Source: Demequina litorisediminis
GTDB lineage: Bacteria; Actinomycetota; Actinomycetes; Actinomycetales; Demequinaceae
Assembly: GCF_030161615.1 (NCBI RefSeq)
Contig: NZ_BSUN01000001.1
Coordinates: forward strand, 1,798,001-1,862,000
Reading direction: 5' to 3'
DNA: 64,000 nucleotides
How positions within the stretch are numbered: position 1 is the first letter of the stretch; the number at the start of each line of letters is the position of its first letter. The notes under the pieces are model-generated. The model searched no databases and was not told the origin of the DNA. It worked only from the letters and a program-made list of their open reading frames with translations. The position numbers were made by a program, and so were the translations under genes. Shown one piece after another: positions 32,343-44,430 of this stretch.

Positions 32343-33622
32343 ATGCGTCGCCCGTCCACCGCCCCGCTGAGGTCCGCCTGGGCCTGGCTCAAGCACTGGT
32401 TCTCGGGCTACCCCGGCTGGGTGGGCGGAGTGCTTGCGGGCCTCCAGGCCGCGCTCGGCCCGTACCTCGCGGTCAGCATCCTCGCCATGGCGGTCATCGC
32501 CGCAGACCCCGGCCCCGCGACGGGTGACGGGACCCCGTGGGGCTCGGCCTTCACCGTGGCCACCACGGTGTTCCTGATGGCTCACGGCGTGCCTGCCGTG
32601 ACGAGCATCGGCACCATCACGCTGCTGCCCCTCGGGCTCACGCTGCTCAGCGCGGCGGCCATGGTGGGACTCGCCCGTCGGTTCGCGACCCGCACCTGGA
32701 CCAGTTGGTCGCTCGCGGTCGTCGCCTATGTGGCCATCGTGGGCATCATCGGTGCCATTGCCCTTGGCGGGCAGCCGGACGGTGGCAGCCTGATCGTGCG
32801 CGCCTGCACCGTCGCCGCGCTGATCGCCGGTCCGGCCGCAGCCGCCGGAATCTGGCGCGCCCATGGGGCCGAGTTCTCCTGGATGACCCAACTGCCCGCC
32901 TGGAGCCTTCGTGGCGTCAGGCGCGGCACCGCTGCCCTTGCCGTGGCATTCGCGCTCGCCTCCGTGGTGGCCCTGGTGTTCGTGGTCGTGGGCCGCGCCT
33001 CGGTGGCCGATGCGGCGACCGGCCTTGGGGTCGACGGCGTGGGCGGCATCGTGCTCGCCATCGGCGAACTGGCGTATGCGCCCACGTTCATCGTGTGGAT
33101 GCTGGCCTGGCTGACGGGTCAGGGATTCTCCGTGGGGGTGGGCTCCGCGTACGCGCCCGGCGAACTCGCGCAGGCGGCGCTTCCCGAGATTCCCCTGCTC
33201 GGAGCGCTCCCCGCCCACGCGGGCGGCTGGCTGGTGTGGGCGCCGTGGAGCCTCGTGGTCATCGGCGTCCTGGTGCGCGTGGCGACTCGCAGGCGCGGGG
33301 CCCTGGGCTGGGACGAGGCGAAGGCCGATGCGCTGGCGCTGGCCGTGGTGACGGGTGGCGGCATCGCGGCCTTCGCCATGGCGTCCGGCGCGATGGGCCC
33401 TGGCCGCCTCGCCTCCGCCGTCGGAGTGGACCTGGTGCCTGCGGTGACCGCGCTCGCTGGCCTCGTGCTCGCGGGGCTGCTGCTCGGTACGGGCGCGATC
33501 GCCCTCAAGGATGTGGTGGTTCGGCGTCGGTCGGGCGCCACTGAGCCCCCGGGGCGCGCGAACGCCCCTCATCGGACGCGTCGACGTCCGTGGAGCCCGA
33601 GGGCGTTACGACCCGGTCGTGA
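32343..33622 (+). CDS. DUF6350 membrane protein
   Basis: Polytopic membrane protein of about 426 residues with around nine hydrophobic segments. Its place between sucD and purN is the standard one for DUF6350 proteins of actinobacteria (sometimes called cell division protein PerM). Marks include GYPGWVGGVLAGLQAALGPY at the first helix and GFSVGVGSAYAPGEL in a loop. ATG start with GGA close upstream. The frame stays open well past the last helix; one missing C/G in the run near 33547-33554 would give the acidic tail REPSS-like ending TTRS and a stop at 33620-33622, overlapping the convergent gene by 17 bp. The 3' end is therefore uncertain. Function is unknown. Confidence 0.75.
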
Positions 33623-34034
33623 CGCCGAAGCGCTCGTAGATGTCCTCGACCACGTCGTTCAGCGCGTCCTGGTAGTCGGCCTCGCACTGGTCGACGGCGG
33701 AGCGAGTCACCGCACGGTCCATGCAGTCGGAGAGGTCTGTCACGATCCCGTTGAACACCACGAGGCTGAGTCCGGTGACGGTCATGAAGCCCGCCACGAT
33801 GATCCCGAACGTCATCGACAGGCGGAAGTAGGCGAGCGCCTTGTCCTTGCGCGTCACCCACAGGGCGCGCAGACCCACGATCGCGGCGGCGGGGCCCGTC
33901 AGGAGCATGCCGTAGGCCAGCGGGATCGAGAACAGGTACAGCAGCAACGTCAGGCCGAGCAGCACCATGAACGGCACCGAGTAACGGCGCACGGCAGGGG
34001 ACAACTGCGGGGTGGGGGTCTCGGTGTCGGGCAC
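33606..34034 (-). CDS. Small membrane protein, unknown
   Basis: Protein of 142 residues with three hydrophobic segments (SVPFMVLLGLTLLLYLFSIPL, LLTGPAAAIVGLRALW, MTFGIIVAGFMTVTGLSLVVF) and a soluble C-terminal tail with two Cys. The GTG at 34034 is chosen because AGGAG lies 5 bases upstream; the upstream in-frame ATG has no such site. It is divergent from purN and convergent with the DUF6350 gene. No specific family. Confidence 0.65.
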   Translation of the reverse strand: MPDTETPTPQLSPAVRRYSVPFMVLLGLTLLLYLFSIPLAYGMLLTGPAAAIVGLRALWVTRKDKALAYFRLSMTFGIIVAGFMTVTGLSLVVFNGIVTDLSDCMDRAVTRSAVDQCEADYQDALNDVVEDIYERFGVTTGS

Positions 34035-34083
34035 GGTGCTCCTGGGATCGAAGGTGACCCCAGCATGCCGATAGGCTCGCCCC

Positions 34084-34707
34084 GTGACAAACCGGCACGC
34101 CCCCGCCCGGCTCGTGGTCCTCGCCTCTGGCGCCGGATCGACCATGAGCGCCGTGCTCGACGCGACGGCCGATGCCGCCTACGGCGCCGCCATCGTGGCC
34201 GTCATCACCGACAAGGCCGGCGTGGGCGCGCTCGACATCGCGGCCGATGCCGGGATTCCGAGTGCCGTGGTCTCGCCGCGCGACTTCGCGGACAGGGCCG
34301 CGTGGGACCTGGCGCTGGCGGACGCGATCGCCGCGCACGAGCCCGACCTCGTGCTGTGCCTTGGCTTCATGCGCATCATCGGCGCTCCCACCCTGGACCG
34401 CTGGGGCGGCAGGCTCGTCAACACACATCCCGCGCTGCTGCCCTCGTTCCCGGGCGCGCACGGAGTCCGGGACGCGTTGGCGCACGGAGTCAGGGTCACG
34501 GGATGCACCGTGATGCTCGTGGACGCCGGCGTCGATACGGGTCCGATTCTCGCCCAGGCCACCGTCGAGGTCTGGGATGATGACACCGAGTCCTCCCTTC
34601 ACGAACGCATCAAGATTGCGGAGCGTGCCCTGGTCACCGAGACGGTGGGCCGGATGGCGCGCGAGGGGTGGACCGTCGACGGAAGACGTGCGCGCATCGG
34701 CGCGTGA
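34084..34707 (+). CDS. purN: Phosphoribosylglycinamide formyltransferase
   Basis: Third step of purine synthesis: transfers formyl from 10-formyl-tetrahydrofolate to GAR. Complete at 207 residues. LVVLASGAGSTMSAVLDA is the N-terminal phosphate-binding loop (GSGS/TN type), LCLGFMRIIG follows, the catalytic region is NTHPALLPSFPGAHGV with His in NTHP, and the Asp is in VDAGVDTGPI. GTG start. purH follows 24 bases later, so the two are an operon. The frame is intact. Confidence 0.95.
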   Translation: MTNRHAPARLVVLASGAGSTMSAVLDATADAAYGAAIVAVITDKAGVGALDIAADAGIPSAVVSPRDFADRAAWDLALADAIAAHEPDLVLCLGFMRIIGAPTLDRWGGRLVNTHPALLPSFPGAHGVRDALAHGVRVTGCTVMLVDAGVDTGPILAQATVEVWDDDTESSLHERIKIAERALVTETVGRMAREGWTVDGRRARIGA

Positions 34708-34731
34708 ACCAAGCACAACGGAGGGCGCAGC

Positions 34732-36292
34732 ATGGCTGAGCGGCAGGCAGTGGCACGGGCACTGATCTCGGTATACGACAAGACGGGAATCGAGGACCTC
34801 GCGCGCGGACTTGCGGCAGCGGGCGTCGAGATTGTCTCCACGGGGTCCACGGCCTCCCGCATCGCCGATGCGGGCGTGGCGGTCACGCGTGTCGAGGAAC
34901 TGACCGGCTTCCCCGAGTGCCTCGACGGCAGGGTCAAGACGTTGCACCCTCGCGTGCACGCAGGCATCCTGGCCGACCGTCGCCTCGAGTCGCACCGAGC
35001 ACAGGCTCGACGAGGCTCGGGGTCGCGCCCTTCGACCTCGTGGTCGTCAACCTCTACCCGTTCACGCAGACCGTGGCCTCCGGCGCCGCGCAGGATGACG
35101 TCATCGAGCAGATCGACATCGGTGGGCCGTCCATGGTGCGCGCCGCCGCGAAGAACCACCCGTCCGTCGCGGTCGTGGTGGACCCCGCGCGCTACGCCGA
35201 GGTCCTTGCGGCCGTCGCCGACGGTGGCTTCACCCTGGCCGAGCGTCAGGCGCTTGCCGCCGCGGCTTTCCGCCACACCGCGGACTACGACATCGCGGTC
35301 GCCTCCTGGATGACCTCCGTGGTGGCGCCCGAAGAGGGTGCCACGCTCCCGCAGTGGGTCGCCGCGTCGTTCGACCGCTCGGCCACGCTGCGCTACGGCG
35401 AGAACCCCCACCAGGCGGCCGCCGTGTACACGGACCCCGCTGTTGCCGGCGGACTCGCCCAGGCACGCCAGGCTCCACGGCAAGGAGATGAGCCTTCAAC
35501 AACTACGTCGACGCCGATGCCGCGCTGCGCGCCGCCTTCGACTTCGACGCGCCTGCCGTGGCCGTGATCAAGCACGCTAACCCGTGCGGCATCGCGGTAG
35601 CGGACACCATCGCGGAGGCTCACGCCAAGGCCCACGCGACCGACCCGATCTCCGCGTTCGGCGGTGTGATCGCTGCCAACCGGCCCATCTCCGTTGCTGC
35701 CGCCGAGCAGATCAAGGACATCTTCACCGAGGTGGTTGTGGCGCCCGGCTTTGAGGACGGTGCCGCCGAGGTGCTCATGGCCAAGAAGAACATTCGCCTG
35801 CTCGTGGTGGAGCCGCGCGCGCAGGTGGCCGAGTGGCGCCGCATCACGGGTGGACTGCTGGTGCAGGCCGCGGACGCGATCGACGCCCCCGGCGACCCGG
35901 TCGACACCTGGGAACTTGTCGCAGGCGAGGGCGCCGACGAGGCGACGCTTGCCGACCTCGACTTCGCTTGGCGTGCCTGCCGCGCCGTGAAGTCGAACGC
36001 CATCCTGCTGGCCAAGGACGGCGCCGCCGTCGGTGTCGGCATGGGACAGGTCAATCGCGTCGACTCGTGCGGACTCGCGGTGACGCGTGCAGGCGAGGAG
36101 CGGGCACGCGGTGCGGTCGCCGCATCGGACGCCTTCTTCCCGTTCGCGGATGGCCTCCAGGTCCTCATCGACGCCGGCGTGAAGGCCGTGGTCTCGCCCG
36201 GTGGATCCGTGCGCGACGCCGAGGTCATCGAGGCCGCCGCTGCGGCAGGAATCACCCTGTACCACACCGGTACCAGGCACTTCTTCCACTAG
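34732..36292 (+). CDS. purH: Bifunctional AICAR formyltransferase/IMP cyclohydrolase
   Basis: Last two steps to IMP. N-terminal cyclohydrolase (MGS-like) domain with [37 protein letters not shown]-terminal transformylase with [10 protein letters not shown], the catalytic Lys-His in VIKHANPCG, and [10 protein letters not shown]. The end, [12 protein letters not shown], is standard. 518 residues after removing extra bases at 35003-35007, 35013-35017, 35470-35474 and 35491-35495. It shares an operon with purN and probably the DUF3017 gene. Confidence 0.96.
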
Positions 36293-36300
36293 GACGCATG

Positions 36301-36624
36301 ATGGCCGACCCCCACGAGGACACGGTGGAGCCTTCGGCTCCCGCCGAGGAGTTGCCGGCGCGGGACAACACCACCCAGTCGAGTCTGGTGACGGCGCTGG
36401 TGGCCCTCGGCGCCGTGGCGGTGTGCGTGCTGGTCGGCTCGCTGGTCGACGCCCAAACGGGCACGCTGATGCTCGCGGGCGTCGCCTATGGCGGCGCGGC
36501 GGTGCGGATGGCGCTGCCCGCCGGTCGGTCGTTCTCGGTGCGTCGGCGCGCCATCGACGTGACGCTGATGGTGGGCTTCGGCGTGGCCCTGACGGTGCTC
36601 GGGCTCGCCGTGCCGCTCGACTAA
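36301..36624 (+). CDS. DUF3017 family membrane protein
   Basis: Protein of about 107 residues: an acidic N-terminal 30 residues, then three membrane segments (VTALVALGAVAVCVLVGSLV, GTLMLAGVAYGGAAVRMAL, IDVTLMVGFGVALTVLGLAV). DUF3017 proteins typically follow purH in this group of bacteria, as here (9 bases after the stop). ATG at 36298 or 36301; AGGA upstream fits 36301 better. Function is unknown. A strong bidirectional hairpin follows. Confidence 0.8.
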   Translation: MADPHEDTVEPSAPAEELPARDNTTQSSLVTALVALGAVAVCVLVGSLVDAQTGTLMLAGVAYGGAAVRMALPAGRSFSVRRRAIDVTLMVGFGVALTVLGLAVPLD

Positions 36625-36692
36625 AGACCGGCATCGGCCGCCTGGAACCCGAGCCCTGATCTCGGACCGAGGCGAACGCCGGGTCACACGCG

Positions 36693-36724
36693 GAAGGCCC
36701 CCAGCCACATGGCTGGGGGCCTTC
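36693..36724. terminator. Bidirectional hairpin terminator
   Basis: GAAGGCCCCCAGCC-ACAT-GGCTGGGGGCCTTC is a perfect 14 bp stem between the convergent DUF3017 and aquaporin genes (stops 36624 and 36742). Confidence 0.85.
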
Positions 36725-36741
36725 TGCGGTGCAGGCGAGGG

Positions 36742-37611
36742 TTAGTCCTCGATGACCTCGACGGTCTCCTCGATGCGCTCGACGGAGATGAGGTCCTCCT
36801 CCGGCCCGAAGGCACGGAACAGGAGGCCCGCGATCGCCGCACCGATGATCGGCGCGACCCAGAACAGCCACAGCCTGCTCGATCGCCCACGAGTCCGACC
36901 ACACAGCGGTACCGGTGGCGCGAGCGGGGTTCAGGGCGCCGTTGGTGAAGGGGATGGCGACCATCACCAGGAAGCCGACCGTGAGGCCGATCGCGAAGGG
37001 GGCCGAGGACGCCGCAGCCTTGTTGCGCACGGACGTCACAGCGAGGACCACGGACACCAGCAGGGCCGCGATGATGATCTCGACGATGCCCCCGGCCAAC
37101 CAGTCGAACTGGGTGGGGAGTGCTCGCCGTAGCCGTTCGAGGCCGTGCCGATGAACTCCTTGGTGGTACCGAGCCTGGTCGTACAGGCTCATTGGTCGAG
37201 ACCAGGAACGCGAACAGGCCGGAGGCCAGCACCGCACCGATCACCTGGGACACGATGTAGGGCGCAACGTCGCGGCCGGGGAAGCGGCCGCCCAGCCAGG
37301 CGCCGATGGTCACAGCGGGGTTGAGGTGGGCTCCGGAGACACCGCCGAAAATCAGCGCGGCGATGATGACACCCAGCGCGAAGCCGAAGGCCACCGCGAG
37401 GAGCCCCCATCCCATCACGGACGAGAACAGCGCGGCGCCCACACCCATGAGGACCAGGATGAACGTGCCAGCGCCCTCGGCGAGCATCCTCGCCACCAGG
37501 CCGGGACCGCTCGTGTCCTCAATCCACTCCTCGACCTCGAACTGCTCCTCGACAACCTCTTCGGTCGTGTCGAGCCTCGGGGGTCACATCCTCCGGTCGG
37601 CTCTCCGACAT
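36742..37611 (-). CDS. Aquaporin/glycerol facilitator (MIP)
   Basis: Channel of the major intrinsic protein family, about 288 residues with six membrane helices. Both NPA boxes are present: SGAHLNPAVTIG and TNGALNPARATG. The second NPA is followed by Arg of the selectivity filter. ARATGTAVW and the LWLFWVAPIIGAA end resemble AqpZ-type water channels rather than GlpF, but this is not certain. Unusual are an acidic 45-residue N-terminal extension and an acidic tail (EEDLISVERIEETVEVIED). Extra bases: 37573-37577, 37172-37176, 37185-37189, 36872-36876; one missing C/G near 37111-37119. The corrected length is 289 codons. Confidence 0.88.
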
Positions 37612-37713
37612 CTCCTGCACCTTTCGTCTGGGTAGCGCGGGACGCGCACAGTGGCATCGTGGCACGTCCCCGCTGGTATCGCTCTCCAGCCGGGCCGGAT
37701 TCTGCGCTAATCC

Positions 37714-38818
37714 TCAGGATTGCGCGGGGGCGCCCTCGGCAGCGTCGGGGCGCGCGAGCCTCGCCTCGATACGCACGCGGGCGCGTTCGGTGACGGCGTG
37801 CGTCGCCCTGAAGACGGTGGGTTGGAGGGCGAAGATCACCAGGGAGCATGCGACGTAGATCGCGAGGGTCCACGCGACCGCGTGAAGGGGCAGCCACCAT
37901 TGGCCCGCGGCCGCCGAGGTGTCGACGAACCGATCCCACACAAAACGCCGCACCAGGGGGTTGTCGTGGATCAGGTAGACGCCAAACGCGGCCGCCGCCC
38001 AGTAGTTCACCACGCCCGATGCCCATGGTCGCGCCTTAGTGGCCCACACCACGATGGCGAGCGCCGAGGCCACGGCCAGCGGGGATTCGGCGGAGGCGTA
38101 GACGTCCATGGCCCACCCCACCGTCGCCGGAGCACTTCCGCGCGCGATGAGCGCCGAGGCGAGTAGCGGGGGCAGCGTGGCCAGCAGGACCGCCGAGGCG
38201 ATGGTCACGGTGCCCCACAGGCGGGCGTCCCCCGGCAGCGGGTACCTGCGCACGTAGGCGGCCATGAGGTACAGCAGCGCGAACCAGGCGAGGTTGGAGA
38301 TCTCGAGGCGCACGCCATCGGTCAGGGTCAGCACGCTCCACAGGGCGATTCCCGCCAGGAGGAGGCGCCGATGCTGACGCCCAGTGAGCGCGTCCGCGAC
38401 CATCGAGAGGTAGGGGGCGATGAGGACGAGCACCACGAAGGACGTGACGAACCAGTACTCGCCAAACACCACGGGGAAGAGCCCCTTCTGGATGTCGCGC
38501 GGCGAGAGGTGAATGCCCACGATGGCCGCCGTGAGCAGGATGAGCCACGAGACCGGCAGCACCTGGGAGTACACGGACGACAACGACTTGCCGCGGCGCG
38601 GGGTGCGATCCATGAAGAAGGCGCTGACAAGGACAAAGACGTCGACACCCCACTTGCCGAACGCGCCGATGCTCGACAGCACGATCGCGGTGCCCGCGGA
38701 CGCCGTGTGGTCCTGCACGCCGCCGTGGACCGTGTAGTGGTGCGCGACGATCGCGATCATCGCGACAATCCGCAGAGCCTTCGATCCTCGAATTCCGCGT
38801 GGCAGGCATAGCGGGCAT
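37714..38818 (-). CDS. Membrane acyltransferase (OafA/YrhL type)
   Basis: Acyltransferase_3 family, 367 residues and about ten hydrophobic segments. The catalytic His is probably in [11 protein letters not shown] of the first helix, and the YWFVTSF and [12 protein letters not shown] stretches are family-like. These enzymes add acetyl or other acyl groups to surface polysaccharide or peptidoglycan, so it may act on the glycopolymer made by the cluster further right. One extra base at 38776-38780 splits the N-terminus ([17 protein letters not shown]). The start at 38818 is tentative; 38809 and 38848 are possible. Confidence 0.82.
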
Positions 38819-38904
38819 GCTACGCGCGCACGGTCGGCCCGGTCGCATGGACTAGCCTGGGTGCGGAATCTGCTCCCCGAAACCCACCTGTGTGAGGCAC
38901 CTCA

Positions 38905-41201
<2,297 letters not shown>

Positions 41202-41213
41202 GTCGCTCACCCG

Positions 41214-41258
41214 CAACGCAAGGGGCGCCCGGCCATTGGCCGGGCGCCCCTTGCGTTG
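41214..41258. terminator. Bidirectional terminator after mdh
   Basis: A perfect 21 bp stem, 41214-41234 (CAACGCAAGGGGCGCCCGG plus CC) with 41238-41258, loop ATT. It serves mdh and the convergent sulfotransferase gene that stops at 41291. Confidence 0.88.
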
Positions 41259-41290
41259 TCTGGGTGGGCGGGTGCCGCGCTAGACTGCGG

Positions 41291-42259
41291 TCACCTCGCC
41301 GCCAAGGCTCACCACCTGCGCCTCGAGGCTCCGCGACGCGATCACGCAGCGTGTTCCCGCGCTTGCGGTGGAACAGCGCCATCTTGTGGAGGTCCGCGAT
41401 GCGGCGACCCAGGCTCGGACTCGTGCTCACCCGCCGCCGCCTGCGCGGGCGTCCACGGGTCACGCATCTTGACCTTCGAGAAGTCCCACAGGTGTCCAAA
41501 GCGTTCGAAGTCCGCCGCATAGATGCGTTCGATCGCCTCTTTCACACCGTTGCCGAACACCTCTGCCGTCACCGGCAGGGGAGTGGGGTTGGCACGCGGC
41601 ATGTAGAGATCCTGGTTCTGACCGCGGGCCTCGAGGTGGGCGTGGAGGTCCTGCTTGAGGTCAGCCATCTCCGACAACTCGTAAATGCGCGAGTAGGGGA
41701 CGACGTCTTCCGCGAGCATCTCGACCTGGTCCCGGAAGTGCGGGTCCTTGGCGCGCAGCCACATCTCCGGGTCGTTCTCCATGTGGAACACGAACGTGGC
41801 GAAGTCCTCGATGACCGTATCGCGGGTCATGGGATGGCGGGGGAACCACGGCTCGTCACGCCACCGCTGGCTGTTGGGGATCTCCAGGAGGATGCGGTTC
41901 TGCCACGCCGAGAAAAGGCGCAGGCGGGGGTCACGAATGACGGCGAAGATGAACCAGCCGTCCTCAGGGGAGATCGTGGCGCGCTCCTCGGCCGACAAGC
42001 GATCGAGCTTGGGCGACTGCACCCACAGATCGCGGTGGTGGACCGCCTCCGTGTCGTCAATGAAGGGCTGCGCGCCCGCGCGGAACGTGGAGAGGTCCTC
42101 GCCTGCGAGGTCGGCCATCATCCACTTCAGGCTGGTGCAGGCGTTCTTGTTGATGGCTTCGTAGATCACCTTGACGTCGGGCGCGATGTAGGTGCGCCAG
42201 ACCCCGCCGGGTACCTTGCGGAGTCCCTCGAGCAGGGCGTCGTCGGTCGTCTCAGTCAT
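41291..42259 (-). CDS. Sulfotransferase family protein
   Basis: Cytoplasmic protein of about 321 residues of the Sulfotransfer_2 type, which moves sulfate from PAPS to a carbohydrate. The 5'-phosphosulfate loop is INKNACTSLKWMM (near residue 38) and the 3'-phosphate motif FAVIRDPRLRLFSAWQN. The C-terminus is a short coiled coil (RDRVAELEAQVVSLAAR). Extra bases at 41411-41415, 41326-41330 and 41305-41309 disguise this end; with them removed the stop is at 41291-41293. It opens the glycopolymer cluster and is divergent from a second, unrelated sulfotransferase-like gene. Confidence 0.82.
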
Positions 42260-42372
42260 GCTGTGATTCTACGGAGTTCGTGCGGGCACTCGTGCGCGTG
42301 TCGACGGTGCAGCGCGCCGTCTGCTTGACTGTGTCACCAATACCGTCCCCCACAGAACCTTGAGGTCCTGAC

Positions 42373-43654
42373 GTGTCGAACCCCGTCGCCGCGCTGCCCG
42401 CCAACGCCGTCCTCGTCCACATCGGTCCTCACAAGACCGGTACGACGGCGATCCAGATGATCCTTGGCCAGTCGCGCAAGGCTCCTGAAAGAGCACGGTG
42501 TGCTCTACCCCGGCGGGCGCGGTCAGTGGCACCACCACAGCGAGGCGAAGGCGCTGCGAGGCTTCACCGACGGATGGTCGGGCGATGCGGACGCCAAGGC
42601 GGACGAGTCCCACTGGCTCGCCGTGGTGGAGGCTGTGCGCGCCCACCCGGGGCGCGTGGTGATCTCCAGTGAGTACTTCGCCCAGGCCGATGAGGCGTCG
42701 CGGCTGCGCCTCCTGCGCGACCTGGGCGAGGACCGCGTCTTCGTCATCTTCGGCACCCGCAACCCCGTCGCCATTGGGCTCTCCACGTGGCAGCAGGGCA
42801 TGCGCATGGGCTATGCGGGAGCGCTTGACGAGTGGCTGGAGCGCACCTACCGTCGCGAGGTGGGTGGCCCGGTCAACAAGTTCTGGACACAGGCAGACCC
42901 GGCGGAACTTGCCGCGACGTGGTCCCAGCAGGTGGCGCCCGAGCGCGTCATCGCGCTGGTCATTGACGAGAAGGACCGGCTGCTCCTGCCGACCACGTTT
43001 GAGCAGTTGCTCGACCTGCCTGCAGGGTCGCTCGCGTCCCAGAAGCCTCGCCAGTCCAACCGCAGTCTCACCGCCGTCGAGGCCGAACTCCTACGCCAGG
43101 TGATCGCCACCGTGCGGCCGCACGTGTCATGGGACGAGTTCTCCCGAATGATTCGGGGAGGCACCACGCTGCGCCTGCTGCAGAGCAGGACCCCGGCACC
43201 CGGTGAGGCGAAGACCGTCTTGCCTCCGTGGGCGCTCGACCAGGCGGCCGTGGTGGCGGCCCACTCCATGGCGAGGTTGGAGGCCTCCGATCACGTGATC
43301 GCGGGCTCCCTGAGGCTCGTTGGCGGACATCCCTGCGCCGGTGGAACAGCCGGGACCCTTCACCGAGGTGCCGATTGACCTCGCCGTCGAGATGGTTGCC
43401 GGTGCGATCGGGGTGGCGACGCGAGGGCACTGGTCGTTCGACGAGAAGCGCAAGCCCAAGGGCTCGCCCGCACCTGCCGTTAAGTCCTCCCCCAGCCGAA
43501 GCCCGTGGCAGCAGCCAAGAAGCCCGCGGCAACGTCCGTGAAGGCCATCGAGGAGTACCGCACCGGGGAGCTGCTGCGTTACTCGGCCTCCCGCGTGCGT
43601 CGTGCGGCGTCGTCACGCGTGCGGCGACTGGTGTCGCGCCCCGCGGGGAAGTGA
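42373..43654 (+). CDS. Sulfotransferase-like P-loop protein
   Basis: About 426 residues. VLVHIGPHKTGTTAIQMIL near residue 14 is a PAPS-type binding loop and FVIFGTRNPVAIGLSTWQQ could be the 3'-phosphate motif, so it is probably a sulfotransferase, though of a divergent type. The C-terminal 80 residues are Lys/Ala/Pro/Arg-rich and basic (KPVAAAKKPA, RVRRAASSRVRRL), suggesting contact with membrane or polymer. Extra bases at 42479-42483 and 43313-43317; one C missing in the run at 43488-43493. It keeps an intact AGCT at 43568. GTG start with GAGG 8 bases upstream. Convergent with the acyltransferase gene, 18 bp between stops. Confidence 0.72.
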
Positions 43655-43672
43655 CCACGGGCACCCGGCGCG

Positions 43673-44430
43673 TCAGCGCCGGGTGAAGAAGCGCCGCAGG
43701 CGCTCGCGCAGGCCCTCGGACGTGCGGGGGCCTCCGGAGCCTCGGTGAGGTCCCAGTAGGGCGATAGGTCGCCGAGGGAGGCCGCATCGGGCTTGTAGTA
43801 CGGGGGCTTCAGCGTGAGGTGGGTGCGCTCCCACGCGATGTCGCGGCGCACCACGCGTGCGGGCGCGCCGACGGCGACGCAGTTGTTCGGCACGTGACCG
43901 GTCACCACAGACCCGAGACCGATCACGGAACCGCGCTCGATGCGTGCGCCGCCCAGCACCACGGAGCGCATGCCAAGCCAGACATGCTCCCCGATCTCGA
44001 TGTCCTTGACGGGGTTGACGCGCTTGCCGGTGCGGATGCTGAAAATCGGGTGCGCGTCGTCCGCGCGGATCTGGCATTCCGCGGCCACCATCACGCCCGC
44101 GGCGAGGCGAATCGTGCCGCCCTCGGCAACGGACATCGCCAGCCGGCCCGTGGTGCTGAGGTCGTCGCCAAGGTCGATGGTGGAGTCCTCGCCGATGCGG
44201 GCCGTGACGGTGATCTTGCGGCCGCGAGGGTTGTTGCCGATGCGCATGGTGCCGTTGTTGCAGTCGAAGGACACGTCAAGGCCCTCCAGGCTGGCGCCAG
44301 GGTGAACGACGAGCCGGTTGCCCGAGCCGGAGAATGCGACCCTGATCTTCCCCTGCGGCTTGGTGCCGCGGTACTCAACCACGTTGCCGTCGGCGTCCTC
44401 GAACGACTCCAGCACCGTGATGACCGTCAT
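43673..44430 (-). CDS. Hexapeptide-repeat acyltransferase
   Basis: Left-handed beta-helix transferase of 252 residues. The repeats run over residues ~60-200 with typical turns, and the active region is EIGEHVWLGMRSVVLGGARIERGSVIGLGSVVTGHVPNNCVAVGAPARVVRR split into six-residue rungs; His of EIGEHVWLG is the usual catalytic base. Likely acetylates a glycopolymer sugar. The ATG overlaps the stop of the large polymerase gene (ATGA), with GGAG upstream. The last residues (TSEGLRERLRRFFTRR) are recovered if one C/G is added to the run at 43726-43730. Confidence 0.85.
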